From positions 992,001 to 1,056,000 of the forward strand of contig CAWDHQ010000001.1 in NCBI GenBank assembly GCA_963802215.1: DNA of 64,000 bases, written 5' to 3'. Under the pieces are notes generated by a model. It made no database searches, was not told the DNA's origin, and saw only the letters and a list, made by a program, of their open reading frames with translations. The position numbers were made by a program, and so were the translations under genes. This stretch comes from SHZI01 sp963802215. GTDB lineage: Bacteria; Pseudomonadota; Gammaproteobacteria; Steroidobacterales; GCA-2729495. Positions 51,115 through 61,251 of this stretch are shown here, piece after piece (the stretch's first letter is position 1; every line of letters begins with the position of its first letter).

Positions 51115-52149
51115 ATGCATCCCGCCAGACCTCAGACGACCTCAGGGCCCGTCAGTGCACCGCACTGGCAGGTCGAACTCACCCGCGGCTTCCGGGATCC
51201 CGGGCAGCTGCTCGCCGCCCTCGGACTGACCGGGGCCGAGTGCGGCCTTGCGCCCCCGGTGGCAGCCACCTTCCCGCTCCGGGTACCGCGCGGCTTCGTG
51301 GCCCGGATGCGCCCCGGGGACCCGCGCGACCCGCTCCTGCTGCAGGTCCTGCCGGCGCCGGCGGAGGTCGTGGCGGCACCCGGTTTCTTCAGCGACCCGG
51401 TCGGTGACCTGGCAAGCGCCCGAACCCCTGGTCTGCTGCAGAAGTACTCGCACCGCGCACTGCTGATCACCACCGGGGCCTGCGCGGTTCACTGCCGATA
51501 TTGCTTCCGGCGCGAGTACCCTTACGGCGAGCACAGCGCCGCCGCCGGCCACCTGGAGGCGGCGATCCGGGAGATTGCCGGCGACCCGTCCCTCGAGGAG
51601 ATCATCCTGAGCGGCGGGGACCCGCTCGTGCTGGCCGAGCACCGCCTCGAGTCGCTCCTCCGCGCCCTGGACGACCTGCCGCAGGTCCGGCGGATCCGGC
51701 TGCACACCCGCGTCCCTGTGGTACTTCCCGAACGGGTCGACCCGCGGCTGCTCGGATTTCTTGGCGGCCTGCGCACCCGCATCGTAGTGGTCGTCCACGC
51801 AAATCACAGCCGGGAACTCGATCCTCAGGTCGCTGCGGCGCTGCGCGCGCTCGGCGCGGCGACGGGGCCCGTCCTTAACCAGTCCGTCCTGCTCCGGGGC
51901 GTCAACGACTCTCCGGGAGCAATCATCGAGCTGTCGCACGCGCTGTTCGAGGCCGGGGTGATGCCCTACTACCTGCACCAGATGGATCCCGTGGCCGGGG
52001 CCGCACACTTCGCCGTTGCCGATGCGGAAGCATTGCAGCTGATCTCTGCGGTCACGAATGCGCTGCCGGGATATCTCGTGCCGAAGCTGGTGCGTGAGAC
52101 AGCCGGCGCACCCTCGAAAACCATGCTGGGAACTTTCGGCGCGACATAA
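51115..52149 (+). CDS. epmB: EF-P L-lysine 2,3-aminomutase
   Basis: The 344-residue radical SAM enzyme has CAVHCRYC with Cys123, Cys127 and Cys130 binding the 4Fe-4S cluster, preceded by LLQKYSHRALLITTGAC, and the later DPLVLAEHRLESLL and HQMDPVAGAAHF typical of the KamA/EpmB family. It makes (R)-beta-lysine for EpmA from L-alpha-lysine. It is divergent from its partner efp. EpmC, the hydroxylase of enterics, is not seen. Confidence 0.97.
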   Translation: MHPARPQTTSGPVSAPHWQVELTRGFRDPGQLLAALGLTGAECGLAPPVAATFPLRVPRGFVARMRPGDPRDPLLLQVLPAPAEVVAAPGFFSDPVGDLASARTPGLLQKYSHRALLITTGACAVHCRYCFRREYPYGEHSAAAGHLEAAIREIAGDPSLEEIILSGGDPLVLAEHRLESLLRALDDLPQVRRIRLHTRVPVVLPERVDPRLLGFLGGLRTRIVVVVHANHSRELDPQVAAALRALGAATGPVLNQSVLLRGVNDSPGAIIELSHALFEAGVMPYYLHQMDPVAGAAHFAVADAEALQLISAVTNALPGYLVPKLVRETAGAPSKTMLGTFGAT

Positions 52150-52188
52150 TTCCGGCCGCGCCACATAATCGGAGGACGGTCACATAAT
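52144..52188. repeat. Three ACATAAT repeats with an exact 19-bp period
   Basis: ACATAAT occurs at 52144-52150, 52163-52169 and 52182-52188. The first covers the epmB stop codon and the other two fill the spacer before the FimX-like gene. The bases between are unrelated, so the heptamers look like spaced binding sites rather than slippage copies. Confidence 0.65.
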
Positions 52189-52239
52189 CTGTCCGCTCCG
52201 GGCTGCAGAATCCCGCTCCATTACAGGGACTCGGCAGGT

Positions 52240-54330
52240 GTGGAGTTGGGCAGCTCGGTTGGTATTCCGCTGATCGTCATCAGCCGCAGTGACGATCACG
52301 CCACGACGATCAATTCCATCCTCCGGGACAGCGGTCATCCGGTGCACTGCGTGCGGGTCAACGACCTCGCGTCCCTCAGCGAACAGCTGAAGTCGGCACC
52401 TCCCGACCTGGTCCTCTTCTTCGACGGTGAAGCCGACCCGGATCTTACTGCAGCCGCCGCCGCAGTCGGCCTGTGCACTCCGCCACCGCCCCTCCTGCTC
52501 GTGCAGGGCCGGGTGGACGAGCCCGGAATCGCGGCGGCAATGGAGAAGGGCGCGCGGGACGTCGTATCGCTTGCCCACCGCGACAGGCTGCGCGCCGTCG
52601 TTGGCCGTGAACTGCACGCCCATCGACTGCGCCTCGCCCTCGAAGGCGTTCTCAGCTCCGCCCGGCAATACAAGCAGGAGCTGCGCAGCCTGATGACCGG
52701 CGCCTCGGAGGCCATCGCTGACGTCCACGAGGGAATCATCGTTGCCGTGAACCCCGCGTGGGCGGTCCTGCTCGGCGTCGCTGCCGAGGAGGAACTGGTA
52801 GGGCAGCCGTTCATGGACCTGTTTCGCGAGGCGGACCAGGCGACCCTGAAGGGCGCCCTGGTCGCGTGCCTGAAGGAGAAGTGGCAGGAGGACGGCGTTC
52901 TGCCGGTAGTTGCCTACGGCAAGGATGAATCCGAGGTCCCGCTCGAGCTTCGACTGAAGCGCGTGACCGTCGACGGAGACCCAGCCGTGCGCGTCATCGT
53001 CCCCGGCGACCGGCAGCCAGAGCAGGCACCGGAGGACCTGCTCGAGCAGGCCGTCGCGAAGGATCCGTCAACGGGCTTCTATCAGCGGCACTACTTCCTG
53101 GAGCGCCTGACCAACCGCATGGCCAGCCAGCAGGAAGGCGGCATCCGGGCGCTTGCCTATATCCGGCCGGATCACTTCGCCCGCGTACAGTCGGATGTCG
53201 GCCTGCTTGGCACCGAAGCGCTGCTGATGCGGCTGGCCGAACTGCTCCGCGAGCTGATGCAGCCCGGCGACCTCTACGGCCGCTTTGGCGGCACGATGTT
53301 CACCGTCCTCGTTGAGCGGGGAACGATGACGGACGTGCAGGCCTGGGCAAACCAGCTACGAAAGGCGGTGGCGAACCAGGTCTTCGAGGTGGAGACGCAG
53401 TCCACCTCGATGTCGTGCACGATCGGGCTGTGCGAGGTCCGGCCCTCCGACCAGAATCCGGCAGAAATGCTGGCCGAGGCCGAGCTGGCCTGCCGCAAGG
53501 GCCGCGACCAGGGCGGCAACCGCGTGGTGCTCAGCGACAGCACGAGCGTCACCGAGCGCCTTCGCCAGACCGACACGCTCTGGGTAGCGCGGATCCGCGC
53601 CGCCCTCATGCAGAACCGCCTGCGCCTCGTGCACCAGCCCATCGTGGGCCTCCACGAGGAGGTGCAGGGCGTGCTCGACACACGGGTGCGCCTGATCGAC
53701 GAACAGGGTGAGCCCGTGCTGCCGTCCGACTTCATTCCGGCGGCCGAGCGCGCCCACATGATGAAGAACATCGACCGGTGGGTGATCGGCGCGTCGTTCT
53801 CGTTCTGCGTGGCCCGCCAGCCAAACCTGGTATTCGTCCGGCTGTCCCGCGACTCCGTGCTGGACGACTCCCTGCTCGAGTGGCTGAAGGCCCGGGCCCA
53901 GAGCACGCGGCTCAAACCGAGCCAGGTGTGCTTCCAGATCAGCGAGGAGCTCGCCCTGCAGCAGCTGAAGCAGGGCAAGTCCGTGGCCGAAAGGCTCCGC
54001 GAGAACGGCTTCCTTTTTGCCGTCGATCACCTGGGAACGGGACGGGACTCGACCCAGCTGCTAGGGCACCTGCCCATGCAGTTCGTCAAGGTCGATGGCA
54101 GCCTGATGCAGGGCCTGCACCGGGACAAGGATCTGCAGAGGAAGGTCGGAGAGATTGCGGCACGCGCCCGCGAACTCAAGATCAAGACCATTGCCGAGCG
54201 GGTCGAGAACGCCAACACGATGGCCGTCCTCTGGCAGCTGGGCATTGCCTTCGTGCAGGGGAATTTCACCCAGACCCACGGGGTGGTCCTGGGCGACGCC
54301 ACAGCGCCCGGCCAGCAGGCCGCCGGCTGA
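52240..54330 (+). CDS. FimX-like REC-PAS-GGDEF-EAL protein with degenerate catalytic motifs
   Basis: From the GTG at 52240 the protein has 696 residues (P. aeruginosa FimX 691). Order of domains: receiver-like (about 8-125), PAS (about 150-260, DVHEGIIVAVNPAWAVLLG), GGDEF (about 275-435) and EAL (about 460-690). The GGDEF motif reads GGTMF and the EAL position reads DTR (VLDTRVRLID); DDFGTG is DHLGTG. It should therefore neither make nor cleave c-di-GMP but may bind it, as FimX does to steer type IV pilus assembly. It lies upstream of a FimV-like gene, which supports a link to pili. Confidence 0.88.
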   Translation: MELGSSVGIPLIVISRSDDHATTINSILRDSGHPVHCVRVNDLASLSEQLKSAPPDLVLFFDGEADPDLTAAAAAVGLCTPPPPLLLVQGRVDEPGIAAAMEKGARDVVSLAHRDRLRAVVGRELHAHRLRLALEGVLSSARQYKQELRSLMTGASEAIADVHEGIIVAVNPAWAVLLGVAAEEELVGQPFMDLFREADQATLKGALVACLKEKWQEDGVLPVVAYGKDESEVPLELRLKRVTVDGDPAVRVIVPGDRQPEQAPEDLLEQAVAKDPSTGFYQRHYFLERLTNRMASQQEGGIRALAYIRPDHFARVQSDVGLLGTEALLMRLAELLRELMQPGDLYGRFGGTMFTVLVERGTMTDVQAWANQLRKAVANQVFEVETQSTSMSCTIGLCEVRPSDQNPAEMLAEAELACRKGRDQGGNRVVLSDSTSVTERLRQTDTLWVARIRAALMQNRLRLVHQPIVGLHEEVQGVLDTRVRLIDEQGEPVLPSDFIPAAERAHMMKNIDRWVIGASFSFCVARQPNLVFVRLSRDSVLDDSLLEWLKARAQSTRLKPSQVCFQISEELALQQLKQGKSVAERLRENGFLFAVDHLGTGRDSTQLLGHLPMQFVKVDGSLMQGLHRDKDLQRKVGEIAARARELKIKTIAERVENANTMAVLWQLGIAFVQGNFTQTHGVVLGDATAPGQQAAG

Positions 54331-54475
54331 GGCCGGACGTGAGTTCAATCACACTCCGGCGCCACGCTCCGGCACCGGTTTGCCACGACATAACAGAACG
54401 AGACCTGGGTCGTATACCCGCGGACCCGCAGATGGTCTCTTAGCGATTGTCATAAAGGGACTCCAGGGCCGACCC
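54331..54475. other. 145-bp spacer between the FimX-like and FimV-like genes
   Basis: No gene, strong promoter or terminator was found. It may carry a weak promoter for the FimV-like gene or be transcribed from the FimX-like gene. Confidence 0.3.
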
Positions 54476-56323
54476 ATGCGCCGATTGCGCCAGCCAGTTC
54501 GAACCGCAAATTCCCTGCTTCGCCTGGCAATCCGGCAGGCGTCTGCGGCCCCCGTCCTGACGGGCTCGATACTTCTTGGCATGGCCCCGGCCGGCCACGC
54601 CCTTACCCTCGGCGACATCAGCGTGCGGTCCACCCTGGGCCAGCGGCTCGACGCCACCGTCCCGGTGCGCCTCGGCGCCGGCGAAACCCTGGAAAGCACC
54701 TGCGTCGTTCCAGGCCAGCAGGCCTCCGACCTCCGCCACGTGCCCGGCGCCGAAGTGACGGCGCCCCAGGCCGCGCGGGAAGGCATATACGAGTTGCGCG
54801 TGACGAGCGGCGCCGCGCTCTACGAACCCATGTACGAACTGGAACTGAAGGTGCAGTGCCCCGGCGCACCCATCCTGGTTCGCCAGTACGTCCTGATGCT
54901 CGACCTGCCGGGCGCCGTTGCTGCCAGCACGGGCGAGGCCGCCGCGCCCGCTGCTGCGCCGGTCGCCGCGACCCGGCGCACGGTGACGCTGCCGGCCGAC
55001 AGCCGGCCCGCCGCAGCCCCCTTGCGGCGCGCATCAGACAGGCCGGCCGGGAAGATCGAGGTGGGCTCCCGCTATCGCGTCGCCGAGGGCGATACCCTCT
55101 CGGGGATCGCCTCGCGCATCCAGGGTCGAGGGGTCTCGCTGCAGGCCATGGCGAATGCCATCCAGGCGGCAAACCCGGATGCCTTCATCCGCAATGATGC
55201 CAACCTGATCAAGCTCGGCAGCGAAATCACGATCCCCGTGACGGCGGCGGCCTCCCCGGCCGCAGTGGCCGCGACGGATACCCCCGGCGCCGGGCCCGCG
55301 ACGATGACGCCGTCGCCGGACGTTCCGGCGCCCACGCTGCCCCGGGCCCTGGACTCGGTGCCGCCGATCCCGGCGCCGGTCGAAACCAGCCCGCCGGTAG
55401 AACTTACGGCGGTGCCTGCAGCGCCAGCGGTGCCCGTTGCGCCAGTTCGCGCCATTCCTGCCACTCCCGTCGCTACTGCCAGCAATATCAGCGGCGCAGT
55501 CGCCAGCGACGAGCCCAACCCGGTCATAGCGGCGGGCGCGGGCATCGTCTTCGGACTGCTGGTCAGCGCGCTGCTGTGGTTCCGCGGCCGGTTGCCGGCC
55601 CGCAAGCGGCCCTCCCCTGCCATCGCACCGGACCTGGACGACTCGACCTCGCCGGAACTGGCGGCACTCCCCCCAGTGTCCGCGCCGCTCGTTACCCGCC
55701 AGACAGAGCCCGGCTTCTCGGTATCCTTCACGCCAGCCCATGAAGATCCGCTCGCCGCGGAATTCGCCTCCGATCCCGAACCGGAGTACGCGCCTGCACC
55801 GGCCAAAGCGCCGCGCACGGCAGCGACGCCGGCCCCCGCACCCAGCGAGGACATCACCTCCGAGCTCGAGGGGATGTTCGACGGCACCGATACGACGATC
55901 CAGAAGCGCCTGAACGCCGAGAAGACGATGGCGGCACGCGCCTTCGGTTCCAACGAGGACGATTACAACGCCGCCATGCCCGACGGTGACGTGGACTTCC
56001 TCGTGGGAGATCCCACCGGCGAGGAAGCGACTCTGCGCGCCTCGACCGTCGAACAGCCGCGGCCGAACCTGGAAGCCACCGCCCAGTCAGCCACGGTGGA
56101 CCTCCGCACGCTGGCGACATCGGCCACCGCTGACCAGCAGCAGGCCCAGACGCTGCTCGAGGCGCTCACGCTCCTGGAAAGGGACTACGAGGAAGAACTG
56201 ACCGCGAGCCAGGTTCTGGACATGTCCGCCATGCGCGACGCCCTGGGCAGCGAACTGGATGAACCGACGCAGATCAACGACGCCCGGATCCGCGAAGCGT
56301 CGGCCCGGAAGAAGTCCCGCTAG
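54476..56323 (+). CDS. Second FimV-like LysM membrane protein
   Basis: From the ATG at 54476 the protein has 615 residues. A signal-like segment (about 20-42, ending AGHA) is followed by the FimV N-terminal domain (LTLGDISVRSTLGQRLDATVPVRLG), a LysM near 195-250 (YRVAEGDTLSGIASRI), a Pro/Ala linker, one membrane span near 347-367 (IAAGAGIVFGLLVSALLWF) and an acidic cytoplasmic part with helices but no clear TPR or FimV C-terminal domain. It is a shorter paralogue of the fimV at 43340-46291. The longer frame from 54155 overlaps the FimX-like gene and was discarded. Its stop shares the palindrome CTAG with the parC stop on the other strand. Confidence 0.86.
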   Translation: MRRLRQPVRTANSLLRLAIRQASAAPVLTGSILLGMAPAGHALTLGDISVRSTLGQRLDATVPVRLGAGETLESTCVVPGQQASDLRHVPGAEVTAPQAAREGIYELRVTSGAALYEPMYELELKVQCPGAPILVRQYVLMLDLPGAVAASTGEAAAPAAAPVAATRRTVTLPADSRPAAAPLRRASDRPAGKIEVGSRYRVAEGDTLSGIASRIQGRGVSLQAMANAIQAANPDAFIRNDANLIKLGSEITIPVTAAASPAAVAATDTPGAGPATMTPSPDVPAPTLPRALDSVPPIPAPVETSPPVELTAVPAAPAVPVAPVRAIPATPVATASNISGAVASDEPNPVIAAGAGIVFGLLVSALLWFRGRLPARKRPSPAIAPDLDDSTSPELAALPPVSAPLVTRQTEPGFSVSFTPAHEDPLAAEFASDPEPEYAPAPAKAPRTAATPAPAPSEDITSELEGMFDGTDTTIQKRLNAEKTMAARAFGSNEDDYNAAMPDGDVDFLVGDPTGEEATLRASTVEQPRPNLEATAQSATVDLRTLATSATADQQQAQTLLEALTLLERDYEEELTASQVLDMSAMRDALGSELDEPTQINDARIREASARKKSR

Positions 56324-58638
56324 GCCCCGCCAGACACCGCGATCCGGTCGACTTTCCGCCAACCGCGCGGCAACAGGCCGCCCCGCTGGCTGCGTGCACC
56401 CCGATACTCGGCCAGGTCCTTCGGACCCAGCGTCATGGTGCGCTGGTTGCTGAACAACAATAGCGACTGCCCGGGCTCGAGCACCGCAACCGCAGACAGC
56501 TTCTCCTCGCCCGCCCTGAACTTGGCGGACGAGATCCCAAAGATCTTGTTGCCCTTGCCGCGGGGCAGTTCCGGCAGTTCCGCGGCCGCAAACACGAGGA
56601 GTCGCCCCTCGGAACTCAGGGCAGCCACGAGCGCATCGCCAGGAAAAGCCGGTCCGGACGCTGGCGCGGGTATCAGCACGTCGCCGCCATCGGGGACCCG
56701 CAGGCAGGCCTTTCCCGCCCGGTTGCGCGAGTGCAGTTCGCCCAGCCGGACGAAGAACCCATAACCGGCGTCGCTGGCGACCAGCCAGCGCATGTCGGCA
56801 TCGCCCAGCAGCACGCCGCGGAAACTGGCCCCGGGCGCCGGATTGAGCCTGCCGGTTAGCGGTTCGCCCTGTCCCCGGGCGGATGGCAACGAGTGCGCCG
56901 GCAGGCAGTAGGCGCGACCGGCACTGTCGACGAAGACGGCAAGCTGGTTGCTCTTGCCGGTTGCGGAACTGAGGAAAGTGTCACCGGACTTGTAGCTCAG
57001 GCCGACCGGGTCGATGTCGTGCCCCTTGGCAGAGCGGACCCAGCCGCTCGACGACAGCACGACCGTGACGGGCTCGCTCGTCACCAGCTCGGTCTCGGCG
57101 ATGGCCTGGGCGGCCTCGCGCTCCACGATGGCCGTGCGCCGCGCGTCCCCGTGCTTCTCCGCCAGGGCCAGCAGCTCGTCGCGAATCAGGTTCTTCAGCT
57201 TCGTTGCGCTCTTCAGGACCTGCTGGAGACTGTCCCGCTCCTTCGCCAAGTCCTTCTGCTCCGTCCGGATCTCGATTTCCTCGAGCTTGGCCAGCTGCCG
57301 CAGGCGGAGGTTGAGGATCGATTCCGCCTGCGCATCGCTGATGCCGAAACGCTTCATCAGCACGTCCTTCGGCTTGTCCTCCTTGCGGATGATGCGGATC
57401 ACCTCGTCGATGTTGAGGTAGGCGATCAGCAGGCCTTCGAGGATGTGCAGCCGGTCCTCGACCTTGGCAAGGCGGTACTGCAGCCGCCGCCTGACCGTTG
57501 CCGTGCGGAACTGGAGCCACTCTCCGAGCAGCGCCCTCAGGTCCCGGACCGACGGCCGGCCGTCCAGGCCGATCACGTTGAGGTTCACGCGCAGCGTGCG
57601 CTCGAGATCGGTCGTGGCGTAGAGGTGGCTCATCAGCGCCTCGACATCCACCTTGCCGGATTTGGGCGTGATCACGAGACGCGTCGGATTCTCGTGGTCC
57701 GACTCGTCGCGCAGGTCCTCCACCAGCGGCAGCTTCTTCGCCTGGCGCTGGGCGTCGATCTGCTCCAGCACCTTGCTGCCCGAGACCTGGAACGGCAGGT
57801 TGGTGATGATGATGTCGTCCTCGTCCCGCTCCCACGTGGCACGGAGCCGGAGGGTGCCGTTGCCCGTGGCGTAGATCTCGTGGAGTTCCTTCCGGGGCGT
57901 CACCAGCTCGCCGCCCGTCGGGAAATCGGGACCCTTGATGTGCTGGCAGAGCTGCCTGACGGTGGTGTCGGGCTCCTCCAGCAGGCGCACGAGGGCGGTC
58001 ACGACCTCTCGCAGGTTGTGCGGGGGGATGTCGGTGGACATGCCGACAGCGATGCCGCTGGTGCCGTTGAGGAGCAGGTTGGGCAGCTGAGCCGGCAGCA
58101 GCACCGGTTCCTGCATGGTGCCGTCGAAGTTGGGCACCCACTCGACCGTGCCCTGATCGAGCTCGTCGAGCAGGATTGCCGCATAGGGCGTGAGGCGCGC
58201 CTCGGTGTAGCGCATCGCCGCGAAGGACTTCGGGTCATCGGCGGAGCCCCAGTTGCCCTGCCCGTCCACGATCGGGTACCGATAGGCGAAGTCCTGGGCC
58301 ATGTGCACCATGGCTTCGTAGCACGCCGAATCACCGTGGGGATGGAACTTGCCGATGACGTCGCCGACCGTGCGCGCAGACTTCTTGTGCTTGGTCGCGG
58401 CGAGCAGCCCCAGCTCGCTCATGGCGTAGATGATGCGGCGCTGGACGGGCTTCAGGCCGTCACCGATGTGCGGCAGGGCCCGGTCGAGGATGACGTACAT
58501 CGAGTAGTCGAGGTAGGCCTTCTCGGTGAACGTGCGGAGCGGGAGCTTCTCGACCGTGTCGAACTGCAGGCGGTTCTGCAGCGCCGCCGGGGGGCTGCCT
58601 TTGCCTGACTTTGAAGAAGACGACTTGCGGGTTCCCAT
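56320..58638 (-). CDS. parC: DNA topoisomerase IV subunit A
   Basis: From the ATG at 58638, six bases past the parE stop, the protein has 772 residues (752 in E. coli). The catalytic Tyr lies in AMRYTEARL. The quinolone region reads HGDSACYEAMV, with the Ser and Glu of the sensitive form. C-terminal beta-pinwheel repeats follow (after about residue 500). A longer start at 58680 overlaps parE and was not chosen. It unlinks daughter chromosomes together with ParE. Confidence 0.97.
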   Translation of the reverse strand: MGTRKSSSSKSGKGSPPAALQNRLQFDTVEKLPLRTFTEKAYLDYSMYVILDRALPHIGDGLKPVQRRIIYAMSELGLLAATKHKKSARTVGDVIGKFHPHGDSACYEAMVHMAQDFAYRYPIVDGQGNWGSADDPKSFAAMRYTEARLTPYAAILLDELDQGTVEWVPNFDGTMQEPVLLPAQLPNLLLNGTSGIAVGMSTDIPPHNLREVVTALVRLLEEPDTTVRQLCQHIKGPDFPTGGELVTPRKELHEIYATGNGTLRLRATWERDEDDIIITNLPFQVSGSKVLEQIDAQRQAKKLPLVEDLRDESDHENPTRLVITPKSGKVDVEALMSHLYATTDLERTLRVNLNVIGLDGRPSVRDLRALLGEWLQFRTATVRRRLQYRLAKVEDRLHILEGLLIAYLNIDEVIRIIRKEDKPKDVLMKRFGISDAQAESILNLRLRQLAKLEEIEIRTEQKDLAKERDSLQQVLKSATKLKNLIRDELLALAEKHGDARRTAIVEREAAQAIAETELVTSEPVTVVLSSSGWVRSAKGHDIDPVGLSYKSGDTFLSSATGKSNQLAVFVDSAGRAYCLPAHSLPSARGQGEPLTGRLNPAPGASFRGVLLGDADMRWLVASDAGYGFFVRLGELHSRNRAGKACLRVPDGGDVLIPAPASGPAFPGDALVAALSSEGRLLVFAAAELPELPRGKGNKIFGISSAKFRAGEEKLSAVAVLEPGQSLLLFSNQRTMTLGPKDLAEYRGARSQRGGLLPRGWRKVDRIAVSGGA

Positions 58639-58643
58639 GGGTG

Positions 58644-60530
<1,887 letters not shown>

Positions 60531-60585
60531 CGGAATTCAGGAACAATCCAGCAAGGAGTCGGGAATGCGCGCAACAACGGGCGGA

Positions 60586-60613
60586 ATCTTAGAGCACCCG
60601 CCGGATTAAGCAA
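60586..60613 (-). promoter_or_regulatory. Candidate promoter for parE-parC
   Basis: TTGCTT (60613-60608) and TAAGAT (60591-60586) on the minus strand are 16 bases apart, about 56 bases before the parE ATG, in the 126-bp spacer after the DUF3501 gene. Confidence 0.45.
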
Positions 60614-60656
60614 GAAAGTACCCGGACGGTCGTTGCCGCGCGCTGCTCGTGGAGCG

Positions 60657-61241
60657 TCAGGCCAGGTCGGCGATCAGGGATTCGCGCAGCAGCTCGGGAA
60701 TGGAATCAACGCGCACGGTCAACTCGGGGTGATCGACGCCGGCGGATACCCCGGCGCCGGCCCGGAGGGCCTGGATCGCCGCAGGCGGCAACTCGAAGCG
60801 CAGGAAGTGCACGGCAGAGGTCTTGGTGTCGTTGGCGCGGTCCATGTCTTCATCCGCGATGGCATACACCGGGTCGAGGGTCCCGATCCGCACCCAGACC
60901 CGGTCTTCCACCCCGCGAAGCCGGCCCAGGGCGATCCGCCGGTCGTCCTCGCCGGGGTATTCAATCAGGAGCGTCGCCTTCCAGTTCGTCCCGTCGGGTA
61001 TGAGCGGGTTGTAGGCGTCGAGCTCGGCCCGGATGTCCGCCGGCTCGAAGAGCCGCTCCGCGCGCAACATTTCCTGGATCTGGTAGTGCATCGTCAGCCG
61101 GTCCTCGAAGGACAGGGTGATGTGCTCGCCCAGGCCCAGGCGCCGGTGCGCCTTGTGCTCGATGACCCGCTCGCGAAACTCAGGGCGCAGCCGCGCATAG
61201 GTTTCCAGCGGGTAGAGGTCCTCGGGGGTCAGCTTGTCCAT
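60657..61241 (-). CDS. DUF3501 family protein
   Basis: From the ATG at 61241 the protein has 194 residues and begins MDKLTPEDLYPLETYARLRPEFR, the DUF3501 start. No membrane span, cofactor motif or Cys is seen. It lies ten bases after the Fe-S protein gene, the third gene of a rubrerythrin/Fe-S/DUF3501 string that recurs in proteobacteria. Its role is unknown; the neighbours suggest peroxide defence or redox repair. The longer frame from 61367 overlaps the Fe-S gene. Confidence 0.88.
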   Translation of the reverse strand: MDKLTPEDLYPLETYARLRPEFRERVIEHKAHRRLGLGEHITLSFEDRLTMHYQIQEMLRAERLFEPADIRAELDAYNPLIPDGTNWKATLLIEYPGEDDRRIALGRLRGVEDRVWVRIGTLDPVYAIADEDMDRANDTKTSAVHFLRFELPPAAIQALRAGAGVSAGVDHPELTVRVDSIPELLRESLIADLA

Positions 61242-61251
61242 CGGGGAGGTA

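Noticed and set aside
52144..52188. The 19-bp periodic ACATAAT repeats as a CRISPR remnant
   Set aside because: The repeated unit is only seven bases, spacers are 12 bases and no cas gene is present.
54155..54475. N-terminal extension of the second FimV-like protein
   Set aside because: This part overlaps the FimX-like gene in another frame and is Arg/Pro-rich; the signal segment and FimV domain start after 54476.
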